Assembly (NCBI GenBank): GCA_900548455.1
Contig: URKQ01000012.1
Location: forward strand, 31,762-95,761
Direction: 5' to 3'
DNA length: 64,000 bases
DNA from: an uncultured Clostridium sp.
Lineage (GTDB): Bacteria; Bacillota; Clostridia; Clostridiales; Clostridiaceae
Positions 26,382 through 36,300 of the stretch are shown here, piece by piece (position 1 is the first letter of the stretch; each line of letters opens with the position of its first letter). The notes under the pieces were generated by a model, which worked only from the letters and a program-made list of their open reading frames with translations, was not told the origin of the DNA and did no database searches. The translations under genes and the position numbers were made by a program.

Positions 26382-27071
26382 ATGCGTATTAATAAACTAT
26401 TAAGTAATTTTGGAATTTGTTCTAGAAAAGATGCCAATAGAATAATTGAAGAAGGTAGGGTTATAGTCAATGGGGAGCTTTGTACTAAGGGGAAATGGGT
26501 AGAACTTGAAGATGAAATTTTATTGGATGGAGAAATTTTAAAACCTAAGGAAAAGGTATATATAGCTTTAAATAAACCCAGGGGTATAACTTGTACTGCA
26601 GCTGAAGAGGTTAAAGATAATATAATTGATTTTCTTAATTATAAGGATTATATTTTTCCAATAGGAAGATTAGATAAAGACTCTGAAGGATTAATACTTA
26701 TGACTAACGATGGTGATTTAGCTAATAAGATACTAGAATCAGATAATTTTCATGAAAAAGAATATATAGTAACCGTTGATAAAGACTTTGATGAAAAGTT
26801 TATAGATGAAATGTCAAGTGGTGTAGAGATTTTAGGAGTGAAAACTAGGCCTTGTGTAGTTGAAAGAATAGATGAAAAAACATTTAAAATTGTTTTGACA
26901 CAAGGTTTAAATAGACAAATTAGAAGGATGTCAAAAGCCTTAGGATATAATGTTGAAACACTTAAAAGAGTTAGAATATTATCGGTATTATTAGAAGGAA
27001 TGGAAGTAGGGAAGTGGAGATTTCTATCTCAGATGGAGGTAGAGTCTTTAAGAAATAAAATAGAGTGCTAG
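26382..27071 (+). CDS. rluF: Pseudouridine synthase, RluF/RsuA family
   Basis: A 229-residue RNA-modifying enzyme. The S4 RNA-binding domain (residues 1-60) has GICSRKDANRIIEEGRV, and the catalytic domain has IGRLDKDSEGLILMTNDG with the catalytic aspartate. The late QGLNRQIRRM motif and the overall length are those of RluF-type synthases, which modify U2604 of 23S rRNA; RsuA or RluB specificity cannot be fully excluded. An AAAGGAG site precedes the ATG. Confidence 0.82.
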   Translation: MRINKLLSNFGICSRKDANRIIEEGRVIVNGELCTKGKWVELEDEILLDGEILKPKEKVYIALNKPRGITCTAAEEVKDNIIDFLNYKDYIFPIGRLDKDSEGLILMTNDGDLANKILESDNFHEKEYIVTVDKDFDEKFIDEMSSGVEILGVKTRPCVVERIDEKTFKIVLTQGLNRQIRRMSKALGYNVETLKRVRILSVLLEGMEVGKWRFLSQMEVESLRNKIEC

Positions 27072-27135
27072 AATGAAGAATGTATTTTTTACAAATAATA
27101 AGTGATAAATCTAATTATTTAAGGAGATATCTACG

Positions 27136-28896
27136 GTGGATAAATTTGTGAAGAATATAAATTTAAATCTTTATTCTATGTTAAGGCATGGTTCAGTAGC
27201 TGTAATTGTCATGTTTACTACAGGAATATTTTTTGGAGCAAAGAATATGATGATAGCTTTTCCCATAGCATTAACATCCACTGTTATGGGAAGACAGAAT
27301 TTTGGTGTAAAAACTTTTAGTAAAGCTTTTAGAATTATTCTAGTTGATATTGCCATTGTACTTGTGGCTCATATTTCTTCATTAAATATTTATTGTGGAA
27401 TTATAGTTAACTTTATAGCTATATTTTTTATTATGTATGTTATTGTTTCACCCTATGACTTAACTTTTTATAAGCCCTTTATTATGTTATATGTATTTAC
27501 CCAATATGCAAAGGTACCAAATTCAGAATTATATCTTAGAATTATTTCTGTCATATTTGGACTTATGGTGGTAGTTCTTGCAAGCGAAATTAAGAGAGCT
27601 AATGAAAAATCCATGTTAGGGAGTAGTGTTTTAAAGGCTTTTATGTACATAGATGAACAACTGGCAAATATAAGTCAGTGTAAATATGATAAAGAAATTG
27701 AAAATAGCTGTTCTGTACTTATGAGTGATTTAGCATATAGAATATATATTACAAGACATAAAGGATATTTAACTACTAATTTAGGGAAAATTCAATTTAA
27801 ACTATTTATATCTATTGAATATTTAAATTTAGTTTTATTAAAAAAACAAATTAAAAGTGAAGAAGAGATAGATGCACTAAGGGAAATTATAAAGTGTTTT
27901 ATTAACTATTCTCAAAAACAGTGTTCTTACTATGAATTAAAGGATTTAGTAAAAGAAAATATAGAAAAATTACAAGAAAAAGATATTAAATTAAATATAT
28001 TAAATATTTTAGAAGGTATAGATGAACTTAATAATATAGGTAGTAGGGAAATAAATAAGATTTATGCACAGTGGGAGAGATCTGATATAGATAAGCCTAA
28101 AGTAGTATTTAAAGAATACTTTAGAAAGGATAGTATTAGATTTAAATTTGCATTAAGAATGGCAATAGCTTTAACTTTTGCACTATTTGCTGGAGAGCTA
28201 TTAGGATATTATAAGGTCATTTGGGCGATTATAACAATCATGTCCATAATGCAACCTTATTATGAAGATACGGTAAAAAAAGCCAAGGAAAGAGTTATTG
28301 GGAATGTTCTTGCAATTGTTATTACAGGGATAGTAATTAATTTAATAGATAATCAAATTATTACTACAATAATTTTAGTTATTTCATTATACTTATTATA
28401 TGGGTTTAAAGAATATTATAAAATCTCCCTTTTTTCAGGTATGGCTTCAATATGTATAGCATCCATGACACAGGATATAAATGTTTTGATAGTTTATAGA
28501 GTTATATATGTTGTAATAGGCGTGGCTACTGTATATATTGTAAATAAGTGCGTGTTTCCTTATCATTTAAAAGATGGTATAGAGGAACTAGTGAAAAAAA
28601 TAATAAGAATAAACTGTAGACTTATTAATAACATTGAAAAATACCAAATGGAAAGTAAGAAAGAACACGAGATACCAGATATTATAATTCATTCAACCTT
28701 ACTTACTCAAAAATTATATTTGAGAAATCTTCAATATAATGATGAAGGTATCTATGAATTTATAAATATTAATAGAGAATTTATTATTAATGTAGGATAT
28801 AGGTCATTAATAGATAAAGAAGAAGGAAATAGAATTAACATTGAAGAATCTAAACAGTTATATAAAATATTTTTAAATAAAGTTAGCTGTTTATAA
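27136..28896 (+). CDS. FUSC family membrane protein (aromatic acid exporter-like)
   Basis: A 586-residue protein with two membrane modules (about residues 15-155 and 335-480), each followed by a cytosolic helical region. The second module carries RMAIALTFALFAGELLGY and the WAIITIMSIMQPYYEDTVKK motif typical of FUSC/YccS/AaeB-like proteins, which export aromatic acids or related toxic compounds. The gene starts with GTG, nine bases after AAGGAGA; no better ATG exists near. It is 15 bases before a NUDIX gene and appears co-transcribed with rluF. Confidence 0.85.
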   Translation: MDKFVKNINLNLYSMLRHGSVAVIVMFTTGIFFGAKNMMIAFPIALTSTVMGRQNFGVKTFSKAFRIILVDIAIVLVAHISSLNIYCGIIVNFIAIFFIMYVIVSPYDLTFYKPFIMLYVFTQYAKVPNSELYLRIISVIFGLMVVVLASEIKRANEKSMLGSSVLKAFMYIDEQLANISQCKYDKEIENSCSVLMSDLAYRIYITRHKGYLTTNLGKIQFKLFISIEYLNLVLLKKQIKSEEEIDALREIIKCFINYSQKQCSYYELKDLVKENIEKLQEKDIKLNILNILEGIDELNNIGSREINKIYAQWERSDIDKPKVVFKEYFRKDSIRFKFALRMAIALTFALFAGELLGYYKVIWAIITIMSIMQPYYEDTVKKAKERVIGNVLAIVITGIVINLIDNQIITTIILVISLYLLYGFKEYYKISLFSGMASICIASMTQDINVLIVYRVIYVVIGVATVYIVNKCVFPYHLKDGIEELVKKIIRINCRLINNIEKYQMESKKEHEIPDIIIHSTLLTQKLYLRNLQYNDEGIYEFININREFIINVGYRSLIDKEEGNRINIEESKQLYKIFLNKVSCL

Positions 28897-28911
28897 AATA
28901 GGAGGAAAGTT

Positions 28912-29475
28912 ATGGGATGGGTAGAAGATATAAAAAAGTATGTTCCTTATAATGAACAAGAGGAGGAAGATAAAAAGAGTGCTTTACTGTCAATTGAACA
29001 ATTTAATAATTTATTGACAAGAGAAAATCCTTTAATTCATGTTACAAGTTCAGGATATATTGTAAATAGAGAAAGAACTAAGGTTTTGATGGTTCATCAT
29101 AATATATATAAGACTTGGAGCTGGACTGGAGGCCATGCAGATGGTGACGATGATTTGCTTTATGTAGCAATAAAGGAAGGAAAAGAAGAAACAGGATTAA
29201 ATAATTTAAAAGCAATAACAAATGAAATTTTATCATTAGACGTAATTGAAGTTCTAGGTCATTATAAAAGAGGGAAATATGTGTCAGCTCATCTTCATTT
29301 AAACCTTTGCTATCTGTTAGAAGGAGATGAGAAGGAACCTCTAATTATTAAAGAAGATGAAAATAGTGGAGTTAGATGGTTGCCAATTAATGAGCTTTCT
29401 AATTATTGTAATGAGCCTAATATGGTTAAGTTATATAATAAATTCAATGAGAAAATTATAAAAAATAATTATTAA
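28912..29475 (+). CDS. NUDIX hydrolase
   Basis: A 187-residue protein with a NUDIX fold at about residues 40-170. The Nudix box reads GGHADGDDDLLYVAIKEG then KEETGL, giving the conserved glutamates that hold the metal. Such enzymes hydrolyse nucleoside diphosphates linked to other groups, but the IPP-isomerase-like/house-cleaning subgroups cannot be told apart here. AGGAGG lies eight bases before the ATG. It is the last clear gene of the rluF-FUSC-NUDIX set. Confidence 0.88.
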   Translation: MGWVEDIKKYVPYNEQEEEDKKSALLSIEQFNNLLTRENPLIHVTSSGYIVNRERTKVLMVHHNIYKTWSWTGGHADGDDDLLYVAIKEGKEETGLNNLKAITNEILSLDVIEVLGHYKRGKYVSAHLHLNLCYLLEGDEKEPLIIKEDENSGVRWLPINELSNYCNEPNMVKLYNKFNEKIIKNNY

Positions 29476-29569
29476 ATGATAAAAAATATTGAAAGTATTC
29501 AGTGGAATAAGTTATTATAAGAATGAGGTTATATCAAGTGAATCCAATTGGAGAAAGAAGGAAAGCAAT

Positions 29570-30592
29570 ATGAATAAAATAATGAAAATTGGTACAAGCG
29601 TTTTACTAGCTTCATTGATGTTAGTAGGATGTGGCACTGGATCAAAAGAAAAGGTTGAAGAAGCACCTAAAGACAATACAACAGTTGTAGAAGAGAAAAT
29701 AGACATAAATATAGCATCCTTAAAGGGTCCTACTACAATGGGCATGGTAAAATTAATGAGTGATTCAGAAGCTGGAACTACTAAAAATAACTATAAAGTT
29801 GAAATGTCAGGTTCAGCAGATGAAATTGTACCTAAAATAGTTAAGGGTGAAATAGATATGGCTGCAGTTCCATGTAATTTAGCATCTGTTTTATATAATA
29901 AGACAGAAGGTGGAATTAAAGTTGCTGCTATTAATACATTAGGAGTATTATACATAGTTGAAAATGGGAATGAAATAAACTCTATAGAGGATTTAAAGGG
30001 AAAAACAATTTATAGTACTGGAAAAGAAACGACTCCAGAATATGTTTTAAATTATGTTTTAAAAGAAAATGGAATAGATAAAGATAAGGATTTAACAATA
30101 GAATATAAATCTGAAGCTACAGAAGTAGCAGCAATACTTGCAGAAGATAAAACTGCTATTGCAATGCTTCCACAGCCATTTGTTACTATAGCTCAAAGTA
30201 AAAATGAAAACTTAAGGGTTGCCCTTGATATGACAAAAGAATGGGATAAACTTCAAGGAGATAAAGGTAGTGCATTAGTTACAGGTGTAGTAGTAGTAAG
30301 AAACGAATTTTTAGAAAATAACAAAGAAGCTGTAGATAAGTTTTTAGAGGAATATAAAGCTTCAACAGAATATGTAAATAGTAATTTAGAAGAAGCATCT
30401 TCTTTAATTGAAAAGTATAATATAGTTCCAGCAGCAGTTGCTAAAAAGGCAGTTCCAAATTGTAACATCACTTTTGTTTCTGGAGAGGAAATGAAGGATA
30501 AAGTAAGTGGATATTTAAATGTATTATTTGAACAAAATCCAAAATCTGTAGGTGGAAAACTTCCAGAAGATAATTTTTACTATAGTAAATAA
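29570..30592 (+). CDS. ABC transporter substrate-binding lipoprotein (SsuA/NrtA/ThiY-like)
   Basis: A 340-residue exported lipoprotein. The signal peptide ends in the lipobox LMLVGC, placing the lipidated cysteine at about residue 22. The mature protein has the type 2 periplasmic-binding fold: NIASLKGPTTMGMVKL, then KGEIDMAAVPCNLASVLYN, and IEDLKGKTIYSTGKETTPEY, the pattern of NMT1/SsuA-like binding proteins for nitrate, sulfonates or thiamine precursors. The substrate is not recognised. The ATG at 29570 is chosen because the upstream extension would disrupt the signal peptide. Permease and ATPase follow. Confidence 0.87.
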   Translation: MNKIMKIGTSVLLASLMLVGCGTGSKEKVEEAPKDNTTVVEEKIDINIASLKGPTTMGMVKLMSDSEAGTTKNNYKVEMSGSADEIVPKIVKGEIDMAAVPCNLASVLYNKTEGGIKVAAINTLGVLYIVENGNEINSIEDLKGKTIYSTGKETTPEYVLNYVLKENGIDKDKDLTIEYKSEATEVAAILAEDKTAIAMLPQPFVTIAQSKNENLRVALDMTKEWDKLQGDKGSALVTGVVVVRNEFLENNKEAVDKFLEEYKASTEYVNSNLEEASSLIEKYNIVPAAVAKKAVPNCNITFVSGEEMKDKVSGYLNVLFEQNPKSVGGKLPEDNFYYSK

Positions 30593-30622
30593 AAATAATT
30601 ATTAGCCACAATGAGGTGAGGT

Positions 30623-31399
30623 ATGAAAAAAGTTGATAAGAATAAGTTTATTAGAAGAACAATATCCATATTGTTTTGGATAGGTGTATGGCAGTTATTA
30701 AGTTCTTTTATAAAAAGCGAAATCTTAGTTGCATCACCAATAAATGTGGCTAAAGCTTTTTTTGAATTGATAACTACTATTGATTTATGGTCATCTATAG
30801 CATTTTCTTTTATTAGGATAATTGGTGGCTTTTTTATTGCTTTAATTTTTGGGATAGTCTTAGCGGTATTATCATCTTATAGTAGATTTTTAAAAGAGAT
30901 TATATATGTACCGATGACTATAATAAAAGCTACACCAGTAGCATCCTTTATTATAATAGCTTTAGTATGGATTAATGCAAGGAATCTATCAATATTTATT
31001 TCTTTTTTAATGGTGTTGCCTGTTATTTATACCAATGTAATGAAGGGAATAGAAAATATAGATACTAAAATGAAGGAAATGCTAAGTGTTTTTAAAGTTT
31101 CCTTTGTGAAGAGGCTTAGGTATGTATATATCCCAAGTGTTATGCCTTTTTTAATATCAGCTATAAATATTTCTATGGGAATGGGTTTTAAGGCAGGAAT
31201 AGCAGCTGAAATTATAGGTATCCCTACAGGTTCTATAGGAGAAAAATTATATCAAGCTAAAATATTTTTAAATACTCCAGAGCTATTTGCATGGACTATT
31301 ATAATTATCTTAATAAGTGTTTGTTTTGAAAGAGTTTTTTTAATAGCAATTAATAATATAAATCGAAGATTGCTAGGAGGTTTTTCCAGTGGCAATTAA
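30623..31399 (+). CDS. ABC transporter permease (SsuC/TauC-like)
   Basis: A 258-residue inner membrane protein with six predicted helices, the BPD_transp_1 fold. The EAA-type loop that meets the ATPase is near residues 140-190 (KVSFVKRLRYVYIPSVMPF). It lies 30 bases after the binding protein and overlaps the ATPase gene by 11 bases, forming a complete importer. A GAGGTGAGG site precedes the ATG. Confidence 0.9.
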   Translation: MKKVDKNKFIRRTISILFWIGVWQLLSSFIKSEILVASPINVAKAFFELITTIDLWSSIAFSFIRIIGGFFIALIFGIVLAVLSSYSRFLKEIIYVPMTIIKATPVASFIIIALVWINARNLSIFISFLMVLPVIYTNVMKGIENIDTKMKEMLSVFKVSFVKRLRYVYIPSVMPFLISAINISMGMGFKAGIAAEIIGIPTGSIGEKLYQAKIFLNTPELFAWTIIIILISVCFERVFLIAINNINRRLLGGFSSGN

Positions 31400-31964
31400 A
31401 ATAAAAAAATTATATAAAAGTTATAAAGGTAAGAAAGTAATTAATGATTTGAATTTGGAAATTGAAGATGGAACTATATCTTGTATTATGGGACCATCTG
31501 GTTCAGGGAAGACTACCTTTTTAAATATTATTTTAGGAGTTGAAGTACCTGATAGTGGACAAGTATTAGGTATTGAAGATAGAAATATTGCTGTAGTTTT
31601 TCAAGAGGATCGACTTTGTGAGGGCTTTACGGGAAAGGAAAATGTAAAGCTAGTTTTAAAGAAAAAAGTTTCCAGTGAAGAAATATATAATAATTTTTAT
31701 GAAGTAGGGCTAGAAGGTATTGAAAATAAAAAGGTATCCGAATTGAGTGGAGGAATGAAGAGAAGAGTTGCTATAGTTAGAGCATTGATGGCTCAAAGTG
31801 ATATTATAGTAATGGATGAACCACTTAAGGGATTGGATATAGATACAAAATTAAAGGTTATAAAATATATTAAGAAAAACTGTGAAGGTAAAACTTTAAT
31901 ATTTACTTCTCATGATATGGAAGAAGTGAAATTATTAAAAGCTAGTATATATAATTTAAAATAG
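31389..31964 (+). CDS. ABC transporter ATPase (SsuB/TauB-like, short)
   Basis: A 191-residue ATPase, shorter than the usual 240-260 residues because it stops soon after the switch histidine. Walker A GPSGSGKTT, Q-loop VVFQEDRLCEGF, signature LSGGMKRRVAIVRAL, Walker B IIVMDEPLKGLD and FTSHDMEEV are all intact, so the truncation removes only the C-terminal helical tail. The start is GTG at 31389, eight bases after AGGAGG. A strong terminator at 31978-32011 separates it from the cobalamin-riboswitch operon. Confidence 0.9.
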   Translation: MAIKIKKLYKSYKGKKVINDLNLEIEDGTISCIMGPSGSGKTTFLNIILGVEVPDSGQVLGIEDRNIAVVFQEDRLCEGFTGKENVKLVLKKKVSSEEIYNNFYEVGLEGIENKKVSELSGGMKRRVAIVRALMAQSDIIVMDEPLKGLDIDTKLKVIKYIKKNCEGKTLIFTSHDMEEVKLLKASIYNLK

Positions 31965-31977
31965 AAATTATTTATAA

Positions 31978-32011
31978 AAATAACACTGGTAGTTCTAGTG
32001 TTATTTTTTTT
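31978..32011 (+). terminator. Intrinsic terminator after the ABC importer operon
   Basis: AAATAACACT (31978-31987) pairs with AGTGTTATTT (31997-32006), then a T run to 32011. The stretch 32012-32220 that follows holds the promoter at 32092 and the start of the riboswitch leader, with no gene. Confidence 0.85.
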
Positions 32012-32091
32012 GAATATTATTATATAAGAGTATAGTTTGTTTTAGAAGTTGAGCAATTGATATAATATTTTGAAAATAGATATTTTGTCAG

Positions 32092-32120
32092 TTGACAATT
32101 TTGAAAAATTTGTCTATAAT
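32092..32120 (+). promoter_or_regulatory. Consensus sigma-A promoter of the cobalamin-riboswitch operon
   Basis: TTGACA (32092-32097), a 17-base spacer and TATAAT (32115-32120) form a perfect consensus promoter. Transcription would start near 32127, about 95 bases before the riboswitch. Confidence 0.88.
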
Positions 32121-32220
32121 GCAAATTGTAGTGGTAGTATAATTTACATAAATAGATTATTTATGTAAATTTATTATCATAATAAAAATTTAATTGTAAT
32201 CATTGATTTGTTTTATAACG

Positions 32221-32406
32221 AGAAATATTCGTTAAGGAAGTGGGTGAAATTCCCACACAGTTAATCCCTGCTGTAAGGGTGACGAACAAAGCACAAGGTC
32301 ACTGGTTTAAAAACTGGGAAGGCGCTTTAAGTAGGATGAACCTAAGTCAGAACACAACAGTAAAATAAATCAATAGATTTCAGCATATAAGTTTTACCAA
32401 TTGTTG
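32221..32406 (+). promoter_or_regulatory. Cobalamin (B12) riboswitch
   Basis: Conserved elements appear in order: GGGTGAAATTCCCAC, the CCCTGCTGTAAGGG hairpin, CAAGGTCACTGG, ACTGGGAAGG, GGATGA, and the B12 box end AAGTCAGAAC. A following stem (32355-32365 with 32392-32406) forms P13. Its loop contains CAGCA (32381-32385), complementary to TGCTG (32269-32273) in L5, so the kissing loop that senses ligand can be traced directly. Binding of a corrinoid should lower expression of the operon that follows. A terminator-like hairpin starts five bases after the element. Confidence 0.93.
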
Positions 32407-32410
32407 CATG

Positions 32411-32441
32411 ATATCTGCAGGCATTCAGATGTTTATTTTTT
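32411..32441 (+). terminator. Riboswitch expression platform: candidate terminator
   Basis: ATATCTG (32411-32417) pairs with CAGATGT (32426-32432), one G-T pair, followed by the T-rich TTATTTTTT. Placed directly after P13 it fits transcription termination when ligand is bound. From here to the first start codon (32670) another 230 bases of leader contain a second hairpin, TCTATCAAT/ATTGATAGA at 32501-32534, and no gene. Confidence 0.6.
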
Positions 32442-32669
32442 ACGTCCATTTTTTAAAAAAATGAGGATGAAAAGCTTATTTTTGAGCAGAAAACTAAGTT
32501 TCTATCAATGAATAGTTGGTTGATGATTGATAGATTATTTCATGCAAAGATTAAGGGGGGATTAAGTAGTTGGTAAAATGTGATAAGATACTCAAAAATT
32601 TTTATTGTGATGAACCAAAGAGCAATTAATGTTGTGTTCGGGGATAATATAATTTTTAGGAGGATTATC

Positions 32670-33281
32670 ATGGGAAAAAGAATGAAAAAAGTTTTTAGTT
32701 TACTCTTAGTTTTTGTTATGACTTTAGCTATTAATATCAACACTTCTGTATTTGCTGACAGTAAGGGAAGCGTTACTGTTCAAATAAAACAACAGGGAGA
32801 AGTGTATATTAATGAAACCGTTAAAATTGCTGATTTAGAGGCTAAATTAAAGTCAATAAATTCAGACCATTTATATAGTACAGATCTTTATACTGATTAT
32901 GCTACAAAGGGAATAAAGACTCCAACAGTAGCTGATGCTATGGTTTTTGGATACAATCAGTTTTATATGGGACTTGGAGCTGAAGAAGTAACTCCAGTAC
33001 TTGATACTAATTACCCAAACACAGAAGCAGCTATAAGCTACAATTGGGATTTGCATCCAGCTAAATATAACCCTGGAATTTACTTTATCTATTTTGATGG
33101 ATTAACAACTGCTAATTCAAATACAGTTCAAAACCCTGACGGTTCATATACATGGACTGGTGATACATGGACTTTATATGTAGATGGAGTAAAATCAGAG
33201 TTATATGCTAGTAATGTTGCAATAAAAGATGGAACAACTATTACTTTTGAGTATGCACCAGTATCTGAAACATGGAAATAG
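32670..33281 (+). CDS. Secreted DUF4430-like (transcobalamin C-terminal-like) protein
   Basis: A 203-residue exported protein, first gene of the riboswitch operon. The signal peptide is MGKRMKKVFSLLLVFVMTLA with a likely cut after SVFA. The mature part is a single beta-rich domain: TPTVADAMVFGYN matches the 'tv.daL' strand-helix of DUF4430, and the C-terminus WTLYVDGVKSELYASNVAIKD then GTTITFEYAP matches the 'W.y.vnG......y.l.dGd.i.f.y' end. No anchor is present, so it is free or complexed outside the cell. AGGAGG at 32658-32663 decides the start; an ATG 90 bases upstream has no such site. I infer a soluble corrinoid-binding role. Confidence 0.72.
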   Translation: MGKRMKKVFSLLLVFVMTLAININTSVFADSKGSVTVQIKQQGEVYINETVKIADLEAKLKSINSDHLYSTDLYTDYATKGIKTPTVADAMVFGYNQFYMGLGAEEVTPVLDTNYPNTEAAISYNWDLHPAKYNPGIYFIYFDGLTTANSNTVQNPDGSYTWTGDTWTLYVDGVKSELYASNVAIKDGTTITFEYAPVSETWK

Positions 33282-33303
33282 ATATTAATATTATATAATT
33301 TTT

Positions 33304-33340
33304 AAACAGATGATTAAGCTACTTAATCATCTGTTTCTTT
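33304..33340 (+). terminator. Intra-operon attenuator hairpin
   Basis: A perfect 15-bp stem (33304-33318 with 33322-33336) with a 3-base loop is followed only by TTTCTTT. It sits between the small secreted gene and the large surface protein gene, so it may reduce, not stop, downstream transcription and make the first protein more abundant. Confidence 0.65.
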
Positions 33341-33349
33341 GGGGGAAAT

Positions 33350-36300
33350 ATGAAAAAATTAAAAAAAATAATTATATATTTATGTGTTATGTGTATTATG
33401 GCGGGGATAATGCCTGGTAAGGCTTTAGCCAAGGATAGTGAAGCTTCTACAGAATTAACTAGTTTAGTTGTAGCAAGTGGGATGTTCCAACATATTCCAT
33501 TAGTTTGGAAGGGTGGTAATGCAATTTTAGTTCCAGGGACAGATAACATTTACCATGTTGATGTAAGTCAGGCTAATAGTGAATATTTAAGAATAAGTGG
33601 TACTAGAAAGTCACCTACCGCCGAAGTATCAATAGTTGATATGACTGACCCAGAAAATAAAAGTGGTGTTAATTTAGATATAAAATATGATAAAGGTTAT
33701 AAATTAGGAGCTAATAATAAATTTGTGGAAAATAGCGAGGGAAATGTATTTTGTACTCTTGAAAAAGACACAAACCCTGCTAAATTTTTAAAAGCATCAA
33801 GAGGAAGTAATGTATTTAAAGTAATCGTTAAAGATGGAGAGAAAAAAAAGGAAAATTATTTAATTGTTTCATATAAAAAATCTAATATAGGTGTAAGAGA
33901 TAATTGGCCAGATAAAATTAATATACTAAATGGTAAGACAAGAGAACTTTTAAGTGATGAATATCAATATGGAAATACCATTATGACAAAAGATAAGGGG
34001 ATAGGTGTTTGTGGTGAAGATGGGAAATGTAAAATTCCCGATGAGATATCATCTATAAGATTACAGTTAGAAAAATCTATAGCTCCACCAAAAGACGCTT
34101 TTTATGACGGAATAGAAGAGGAATTTTACAGGACAAATTCCTATGCTGTTAGTATTAATGGATCACCATGGAAACAAATAGGTGGTAATGAAATAAGTGA
34201 AGAACTTCCCCTTAAACAGGGACTAAATATTATACAACTTGTAACTAATTTAATTGAGAAATATCAAGAGCCTCGAGGATTTAATTTTGGAAGTATTACA
34301 CTTTTACTTTATCGTGAAGGTGATAATACCTATGAAGTTCCGACGGGAGACGATACTTCAATTAAGTCAGTTAAGATATACCAAGGAGCAGATAATAAGG
34401 CACATGCCACAGATAAATATTCACAATTATTAGATGTGAATAAGTTAGATGAAAACGCTTCAGTAAAGGTGTATTCTTCAAATTCATATGTATATATGTT
34501 TGTTGAAACAGAAGACCCTGGAGCAGAGGTATCTATACCAAATAGTAAATATATTGATGGTGGATATCTTTTAAAATTAGATAGTAATAAAGATGATTCT
34601 ATTCCAATTAATATTGTGCCAGCAAATAAGGATTTAATGAATCAAGGGCAATATAGCATAAAAATTAATTGGGAGATAACAGAGGCTACCTTAGAAGACT
34701 TACAAATCTCTGGAGGTAAGCTAACAAAGCCTTATAAAAAAAATGCAAAGGAATATTGTCTAGTACCGGACTCCTTTGATTCAAAGGTAAGTATTAATTA
34801 TATTCCAGGTAAAGAAAGCAACATAGAAGTTTATTTAAATAGGCTAGATTCAAAGCCAATAGAAGTCTCTAATAATACAATAGAAGTTGACCCATCAAAA
34901 ATTCATCAAGTGATATTTAAAGTTACTGCTTTAGATGGGACTACTAATAATTATACTATAGCCATTGAAAGAGAAAGATCAAAGGATACATCAGGGGAAT
35001 ATAGTAAAACCGTAGAAAAGGCTTCTCAAATATTAAATAAATCTATTGAAGGATATAAAAAGAAACAAGGAAAAAATATGAATAAGGCCTATTGGGAGAC
35101 CTTTACAATGACTGGTGCTGGAGAGAGTCTTGATGGATATTATGTTTATGACGTTACAAAACATAATTTAAAACAGGGGACAGATTATGCAGCTATTATT
35201 TTGCAGCTAGTTATGATAGGAGAAAATCCTTATAACTATTGTGGTGTGAATTATGTAGAGGGACTTAAAAATTGTAAAGATGAAATTGGATCCTATGGAC
35301 CTTATGCATGTAATATTTGGGCTTTGTATGCTTTAGATGCAGCCGGCTATTATGATCCAGAACTGCTTAATAGAGTAAGTGAACAAGCCGTTGATAAAAA
35401 CTTTGATTTGGATATGAGAAGTTGGGCTATTGCAGCAATTCAAAATCATCTAGATGTGGAAGGAATGGCTGAAAAAAGTGCTATAGCTACAGAAAGAATG
35501 AAACTTTATCAATATGGCACAGGAGTAAATACAGCTGGCTTCCAAAACAATTATTATTCAGATGGTAATATGTGCAGTCATGCCTGTGCAATAATGGCAC
35601 TTACTTCAGCAGGGGTTAATTTAGAGGATGAAGATTGGAAGGTAGACGGAGTATCACCAATAGATGCCATAGCAAAGCGTCAAGTTGAAAGCGGAAAGTT
35701 TTGGGAAGTAGATTTTAGAGGAGGATATGATGAATCATATAATGAACAACTTATGATTGCCTTAGGAGGAATTCTTAATAGAAGCAATGTTTGGATTGAT
35801 CAGGTCCTTACTTTAGACAAAGTTGAAAAGCTTTTAAATAAAGCAAAAGAAATTAAAGCTGATAAAGAAATTCAAGATCAAATTGATGAAAAGGTAGCAA
35901 AACTTCAAGGTTTATATGATAACAATTCTGGTAATGCCTTAGGTATGGGAGAAGATTATTATGCATTATATGATTTAGTAGGGTTAGCAGATGAAGCCTT
36001 TAAGCTCGATACTTTTATGGGAACAGAAGAGGAAAAAGCAGAAGTGGAAGCAGTTATCAATCAAATTGGAGAGATATCAGAGATAGAAAAGTTGACTTAT
36101 GGAGATAAAGCTAAAGTTGAAGCTGCAAAAAGTGCTTATGATAGATTAAAAAGAGTTAGAGTTGAAGGAAAGAGTGAAAGTACATTGCTTCAACACTATG
36201 TTGAAAATAGATATATTTTAGATGAAGCTACTAAATTTATAGAAAATGAAGAAAAAGCTAATAAAGAAAAAGCAGAAGAATTAACAAGTGCAATTCTAAA

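Noticed and set aside
29570..31964. ABC importer as part of the riboswitch regulon
   Set aside because: It ends in a strong terminator upstream of the riboswitch promoter and has no riboswitch of its own.
32296..32304. A third copy of the GGTCACT leader motif
   Set aside because: GGTCACTGG here is part of the conserved core of the cobalamin riboswitch and lacks the AGTGAAACC partner seen in the sipW and tasA leaders.
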